Assembly (NCBI GenBank): GCA_029983575.1
Contig: JASBZE010000023.1
Coordinates: forward strand, 1-21,201
Origin: Peptostreptococcaceae bacterium
GTDB taxonomy: Bacteria; Bacillota; Clostridia; Peptostreptococcales; Peptostreptococcaceae
DNA: 21,201 bases
Reading direction: 5' to 3'
Positions 17,363 through 21,201 of this stretch are shown piece by piece. The notes beneath the pieces were generated by a model, which saw only the letters and a program-made list of their open reading frames with translations, had not been told where the DNA came from and made no database searches. Position numbers and translations under genes: made by a program. Each line of letters opens with the position of its first letter. Position 1 is the first letter of the stretch.

Positions 17363-19195
17363 TCAAATGTTGAGATTTGCAAGGTACTTATCCTGCTCAT
17401 AACCTTCTACGGAATGAGCGCTCGCAAGTATTACGAGCTCATCTATATTAGTTTGATTTTTCTTTAAATACCTAGCTAGCTCCTCCCTCTTAGAAGGCTT
17501 TTTTAAGAGTATTTCGCCTATAAAATCCCCTTCCTTATTATCCCAATATGGATTTGTGTAGTCAAATACAATTACTCTACCCTTTGGAAGAACGAAATTC
17601 ATATCTATACCTCTTATGATATTGACCCTCTTTGAGTTATCTACATCAGAATAAGGTACTGTGTATTTTTCTAGTATGTTTTTTATTAGATAAATTTCTT
17701 CGTCCTCATCTAAGTTTAATCTCTGGATAATATCATCAAAATGAAGGTATTGGTCCATTACCCTCTTATATATTTTTAATCTATCTATATCTTTAAAATC
17801 ATCTATCGAGTCGCTGTAAGCATCCTTACTTTTTTCTACATGAACATTCTTAATTTCTTCTACCTTACCTTCTAAAACACCGTCTATTTCCTCTTTATTC
17901 TCTACTAAATTATTATCTATTAGCTCAACATTATTCTCTTTTAGTTCAACTCCAGCTCCCTTATGTCTAGGAGTATTGAATATAATTTCACTCACCTTTA
18001 CTCCAATTTCGTCGGGATAATCTTTCATTTCTTTAATAAAATCTTTGAAATCCATATCGAAAAAAATTTCTAGAGACTCATCTAAAAATTCTTCCTTAAA
18101 CATGGAATTTTTTATAGCACCTTTTTCAATAGTTGATTTCAGTTTTATTATCTCAGAAAATTTATCGACTTTCCTAATAAAAGAGTTGACTTGGAAATAT
18201 TTGAAGTCATCTCCAAAAAAATTATGATTTTTCATTCTGTAAATGGTGCTTAAAAAAATCAATCCGTAAATATCATCAAAGATACTTTTATATTTCTTTA
18301 TCCCAAAATCCGTATTCATCCTATAGCTAAGTATCTTACTTTCGTAACTCTCAAAAATTGTAACGGAGTCATCGTTGTATTTCATTATATAATCCCTTGC
18401 GTAATCCACCATTTCAGAATAGAGTTCAAATTTCTCAACCTCCGCTCTCAAAGAAATATCCTTGATTATATCGTGTACTAAGTTCTTCTCATCGATTACT
18501 TTCGTGGATACTATTTTTTCTATCTCCTTAAGTACCCCAGGGCTTAAATATCTAGACGGGTTTATAAACTCAATCTCACTGTATCTATTCTTAAAGTCCT
18601 CAATATATTTTTCATCTTGAATGAGTGTGTAATACAAAATCCTTGCCATGGAATCATCAAGAATTGACGATTCAAATAAAAATTTAAAAAACTTCTCGTA
18701 ACACTTAATAGAAGTCCTAAGTTTATCTTCATTGACATTTATCGCAGGATGAATGTAACTTTTTATATCAAAGTATGGGACCAATTTACTTTTAATACTT
18801 CTACCTTCTTCTGATATCATATCATTTTTGTAGGTCAAAAGGCCTAGATCTCGGACCCTGTTAAAAATTGCCTTTGCCATCGTGTTTGAAAATATTCTTA
18901 AACCAAAAAAAGATCTATCTGTGACCTTTGCCTTGTCTATAATCATAGATAAAATGATAAGAGCCTCTGAATAAGAAATAAATATAGGTAGTTCATAAGG
19001 TGATTTCTCATTTAATACCTTCCAAAAATAGCTCACTTCGTTTTTTATGAAATCATCGAATCTAAATATCTCTATGCCTGGGTTTATCCCCATAAAAAAA
19101 CTAGAGCCGTCCCCTGAATTTTCAGATATAAACAACTTCTCTCTAGCCTCATCTATATTATCTGTAATTACTAACCTATTTTTTAGACTAATCAT
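17363..19195 (-). CDS. Unrecognised 610-aa protein, possibly Walker-less AddB-like scaffold
   Basis: I do not recognise a named family. There is no signal peptide, membrane segment or Walker A. The pattern of segments resembles an inactivated UvrD/AddB fold: RFDDFI (45-50), a helical stretch GLRIFSNTMAKAIF (from about 98), SILDDSMA (177-184), EIEFINPSRYLSP (207-219) where AddB has its 'VDGF..FTP' strand, a motif IV-like segment with DSVTIFESYES (about 256-301), an acidic linker (about 411-466), and a C-terminal part with VNIIRGIDM, GRVIVFDY and ELVILASA recalling motifs V and VI. This is pattern reading, not an alignment. Context favours it: it leads an operon with a helicase and an Fe-S nuclease. 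The ATG at 19195 is preceded at 5 bases by GGGGG, a poor ribosome binding site. A TTG at 19207 has none. Confidence 0.8.
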   Translation of the reverse strand: MISLKNRLVITDNIDEAREKLFISENSGDGSSFFMGINPGIEIFRFDDFIKNEVSYFWKVLNEKSPYELPIFISYSEALIILSMIIDKAKVTDRSFFGLRIFSNTMAKAIFNRVRDLGLLTYKNDMISEEGRSIKSKLVPYFDIKSYIHPAINVNEDKLRTSIKCYEKFFKFLFESSILDDSMARILYYTLIQDEKYIEDFKNRYSEIEFINPSRYLSPGVLKEIEKIVSTKVIDEKNLVHDIIKDISLRAEVEKFELYSEMVDYARDYIMKYNDDSVTIFESYESKILSYRMNTDFGIKKYKSIFDDIYGLIFLSTIYRMKNHNFFGDDFKYFQVNSFIRKVDKFSEIIKLKSTIEKGAIKNSMFKEEFLDESLEIFFDMDFKDFIKEMKDYPDEIGVKVSEIIFNTPRHKGAGVELKENNVELIDNNLVENKEEIDGVLEGKVEEIKNVHVEKSKDAYSDSIDDFKDIDRLKIYKRVMDQYLHFDDIIQRLNLDEDEEIYLIKNILEKYTVPYSDVDNSKRVNIIRGIDMNFVLPKGRVIVFDYTNPYWDNKEGDFIGEILLKKPSKREELARYLKKNQTNIDELVILASAHSVEGYEQDKYLANLNI

Positions 19196-19230
19196 ACTGA
19201 CCCCCAAGTGAATGTATATAAGAAAAACAT
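19192..19230 (-). CDS. Possible 12-codon upstream reading frame (MFFLYTFTWGSV)
   Basis: A short frame in the leader of the repair operon. Its TGA stop overlaps the ATG of the 610-aa gene (ATGA), and a weak AGGA lies about 7 bases before its own ATG. Translation of it could feed ribosomes to the poorly equipped start of the large gene. Short frames occur by chance in AT-rich leaders, so confidence is low. Confidence 0.3.
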   Translation of the reverse strand: MFFLYTFTWGSV

Positions 19231-19249
19231 ATTATTTTCCTAGTTTAAA

Positions 19250-19278
19250 TTGAAATTATCACGCATTATATCTATAAT
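19250..19278 (+). promoter_or_regulatory. Promoter for the ThrE-like exporter genes
   Basis: TTGAAA (19250-19255, 5/6 match) and a perfect TATAAT (19273-19278) are separated by exactly 17 bases. Transcription would start near 19285, about 40 bases before the ATG at 19327. Confidence 0.78.
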
Positions 19279-19281
19279 AAG

Positions 19282-19290
19282 ATTATACCA
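19282..19290 (-). promoter_or_regulatory. Possible extended -10 promoter for the repair operon
   Basis: The minus strand reads TGGTATAAT (TATAAT at 19282-19287), an extended -10 element without a recognisable -35 at 17-18 bases. A second minus-strand TATAAT lies at 19265-19270, also without a -35. Both fall inside or beside the divergent plus-strand promoter, so the two directions probably compete for RNA polymerase. The exact element is uncertain. Confidence 0.45.
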
Positions 19291-19326
19291 TATTTAATTA
19301 AATTAAATGATTTCGGAGGTGAAAAT

Positions 19327-20136
19327 ATGCAACGTGAAGATGAGATAGTCGCTAATGAACAGAGCGTGAGGGAGCTTAAGATGAAAACACTTAAACTCGC
19401 GCTATTTTTAGGTGAACTACTTATGAAAAACGGTGCTGAAACCTATCGTGTCGAGGATAGTATGATTAGGATTTGTAAATCCATGGGATTTTTCTATATA
19501 AATGTCTTCGTCACACCTACAGTTGTAATTGTTTCTGATGATAGGTTCGATGGCCTTTGCTATATGAAGTCCATTCCATATAGATCAATAAACTTAAATA
19601 AAATCTCACTATTGAATAATTTTTCAAGGGAGTTTGTAAATAAAACAGATGTCGACTTTGTTGAGTCGCTTAATGAACTAAAGGAAATTGATAAGGTTAA
19701 GCCATACCATCCTGTAATTTTGTATACGTCCACTGGGATTGCGTCTGCTTTATTCTCTGCAATGATAGGTGGTAATCAAGTTCTAACCGTGATCCTTTCT
19801 TTTATCGTAGCATCCTGTGCGTCTTTCGCCTTTGATAAAATGTTCAAACTCAGTGGTATAATTGCATTTTCATCGGCTTTTTCAGCTCTTTTGATTGCTC
19901 TTACAGGTGTAGTCCTAACTAGGATGCAGCTTCTTCCTGAGCCGACAATGCTCATAGTTGGCGGTATAATGCCGCTTCTACCTGGAGTAGCCTTTGTACA
20001 ATCGATAAGGGACATGATATCAGGACATCTAATGAGTGGAATATCTAGATTTTTCGATGCTGTCGTAACATTGCTCGCAATTGCATCGGGAGTTGGTCTA
20101 GTGCTATTTTTCTATACTCTAAGGGGAGGTGCCTAG
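19327..20136 (+). CDS. Threonine/serine exporter, ThrE N-terminal/YjjP-like subunit
   Basis: Membrane protein of the ThrE (DUF1212) family, whose studied members export threonine and serine or other small metabolites. Of 269 residues, the cytoplasmic N-terminal domain carries GELLMKNGAETYRVEDS (29-45), the family hallmark. Membrane segments follow near 128-147, 150-168, 175-197, 207-223 and 243-263, with the conserved MPLLPGVAF and SIRDMISGHLMSGISR around 215-241. Here, as in YjjP/YjjB, the exporter is split, and the second half is the gene at 20188. The ATG follows GGAGG by 7 bases. The last codons (RGGA) overlap the ribosome binding site of a 16-codon frame. The substrate is inferred from family only. 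Confidence 0.9.
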   Translation: MQREDEIVANEQSVRELKMKTLKLALFLGELLMKNGAETYRVEDSMIRICKSMGFFYINVFVTPTVVIVSDDRFDGLCYMKSIPYRSINLNKISLLNNFSREFVNKTDVDFVESLNELKEIDKVKPYHPVILYTSTGIASALFSAMIGGNQVLTVILSFIVASCASFAFDKMFKLSGIIAFSSAFSALLIALTGVVLTRMQLLPEPTMLIVGGIMPLLPGVAFVQSIRDMISGHLMSGISRFFDAVVTLLAIASGVGLVLFFYTLRGGA

Positions 20137-20187
20137 ATGATTATTTTTCAAATAAAAAAAGCCCCTGTAATAAAAGGAGGAGTTTAA
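20137..20187 (+). CDS. 16-residue micro-ORF between the exporter genes (MIIFQIKKAPVIKGGV)
   Basis: The frame starts with ATG one base-step after the TAG of the preceding gene and 7 bases after a strong GGAGG (20126-20130) inside that gene. It ends with TAA directly abutting the ATG at 20188. Its last codons GGA GGA contain the ribosome binding site of the next gene. The whole inter-gene space is thus one coupled reading frame. It may be a short peptide or merely a device carrying ribosomes to the second exporter gene. No Thr or Ser codon is present, which argues against a classical attenuator peptide sensing the likely substrate. Confidence 0.45.
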   Translation: MIIFQIKKAPVIKGGV

Positions 20188-21201
20188 ATGCTTTACGGAA
20201 TACCTCTATGGCAACAATTTATATTTGCCTTTATAGCGACAGGTGGTTTCTCAATACTATTTAACGTATCTAGGGAACACTTGATCTACGTATCTTTCAT
20301 AGGTGCTATCGGATGGGTCGTATATCTTTTGGTTTATAGTGTAGCTCCAAATCCTGGATACTCTAGCTTCTGTGCTGCCTTTGTGGTATCTCTACTTGGA
20401 GAAATCTTTGCTAGGAGGCGTAAACAGCCCGCGATTTTGTTTGTAATCTCAGGAATACTACCTCTTGTTCCCGGGTTGACATTATATAATATGATGCTGA
20501 ATATAGTTCTAAACAACCATTCAATCGCCGCGAGAAAAGGTGGCGACGCATTACTCATCGGTAGTGGTATAGCACTTGGAGTTCTTATTGTAACTTCTAT
20601 GTCTCGTACATTTAATATATTCCAACTTAGAAGATCAATTAGGCTACAAGCTAGTGAGAGATATAAGTATTTTATGAATATGGGAAAAAACAGATCTAAG
20701 TTAAACACAGAATCAATTCAAAAGGAAATTCAAGATGGAGTTTTTGATGATTATGAAGAAGAAAGCGACCCAGAAACTGAGGCACAAAGTTTAGTTAAAG
20801 AGTTTTTGGATAGATTCAGCGAAGAAAGGCGAAGTTCTAGTACCGGTCAATCTAAGGTTGACAAGCTCACTGCCCTTTTAGAAAAAAAAGAAAGTGAGAG
20901 GGCCAGAATCGATGCAGAACTTGAACATACGATAATGGAAAAACAAAAGCTTAAGGCTGAGTTAGATAATAAAAAACATGATATACTTCACGGAAATGAC
21001 GCTGCTGAGAGCTTAGTTGGCCAATCAGAAACTCTAGATAATGGCTCAAAATCTGATGTGGTTTTTGATTCATATAAAAATGCAGATGATAATGATGGCT
21101 TAAATGATAAATCAGAAAATCAAAATGCCGTATCCGATGACAAAGGTACGGATAAAAATAAAAGTGGTGGTATTGACGATGATATAAAGGGGATATTATA
21201 A
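20188..21201 (+). CDS. Threonine/serine exporter, YjjB-like subunit with long charged tail
   Basis: Second half of the split ThrE-type exporter. Residues about 8-150 form the DUF3815/YjjB membrane domain with roughly five hydrophobic segments and the conserved SGILPLVPGLTLYNMM (88-103), the counterpart of the LLPG motif in its partner. YjjB proteins usually stop near 150-160 residues. This one continues to 337 with a cytoplasmic tail: a charged region (155-220), a likely coiled coil (about 221-264, VDKLTALLEKKESERARI and onward) and an Asp/Asn/Ser/Lys-rich end (270-337) that looks disordered. The frame is open throughout and ends in TAA at the last base of the window. The ATG is preceded by AGGAGG at 7 bases. 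The tail's role is unknown. No terminator is visible because the window ends. Confidence 0.88.
   Translation: MLYGIPLWQQFIFAFIATGGFSILFNVSREHLIYVSFIGAIGWVVYLLVYSVAPNPGYSSFCAAFVVSLLGEIFARRRKQPAILFVISGILPLVPGLTLYNMMLNIVLNNHSIAARKGGDALLIGSGIALGVLIVTSMSRTFNIFQLRRSIRLQASERYKYFMNMGKNRSKLNTESIQKEIQDGVFDDYEEESDPETEAQSLVKEFLDRFSEERRSSSTGQSKVDKLTALLEKKESERARIDAELEHTIMEKQKLKAELDNKKHDILHGNDAAESLVGQSETLDNGSKSDVVFDSYKNADDNDGLNDKSENQNAVSDDKGTDKNKSGGIDDDIKGIL

Noticed and set aside
19292..19303. Perfect 12-base palindrome ATTTAATTAAAT between divergent promoters
   Set aside because: Could be an operator, but it is pure A/T in a very AT-rich gap, where such palindromes arise readily; no second copy or regulator gene nearby.
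20334..20708. 124-codon open frame on the minus strand
   Set aside because: Antisense to the YjjB-like gene's conserved membrane domain.

Overview
The window looks like chromosomal DNA of a low-GC Gram-positive anaerobe (Bacillota, perhaps Clostridia/Tissierellia). This is inferred from AT-rich third positions, strong AGGAGG ribosome binding sites spaced 5-8 bases from most starts, frequent TTG starts, and the use of AddAB rather than RecBCD. I see no rRNA, tRNA, CRISPR array, insertion sequence or phage gene. No gene-free stretch exceeds 300 bases; the longest are 2703-2867 and 19196-19326.

The layout has three blocks. (1) 66-2824, minus strand: a CNNM/HlyC-type membrane protein gene followed by pepT. 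The unit has a good promoter at 2796-2824, a 5'-leader hairpin and a rho-independent terminator at 66-95. (2) 2868-19195, minus strand: a seven-gene run for processing DNA ends. In transcription order it is a 610-aa unrecognised protein that reads like a Walker-less UvrD/AddB-type scaffold, a 756-aa UvrD-like helicase, a 240-aa stand-alone Fe-S PD-(D/E)XK nuclease, addB, addA, sbcD and sbcC. Gaps are 45-60 bases or less, and addB/addA and sbcD/sbcC overlap. (3) 19250-21201, plus strand and divergent from block 2: the two halves of a threonine/serine exporter (ThrE/YjjP-like and YjjB-like). They are separated by a 16-codon reading frame with an ideal ribosome binding site, and the second half carries a long charged C-terminal tail.

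Together, AddAB (helicase-nuclease at double-strand ends), SbcCD (hairpin and protein-blocked end nuclease) and the three-gene helicase/nuclease/scaffold set appear to form one double-strand-break repair transcription unit. The most interesting part is the three-gene set. Its pieces correspond to an AddA-like motor without a nuclease domain and an AddB split into scaffold and Fe-S nuclease. It could be a second, modular AddAB-like complex, encoded directly upstream of the ordinary one.
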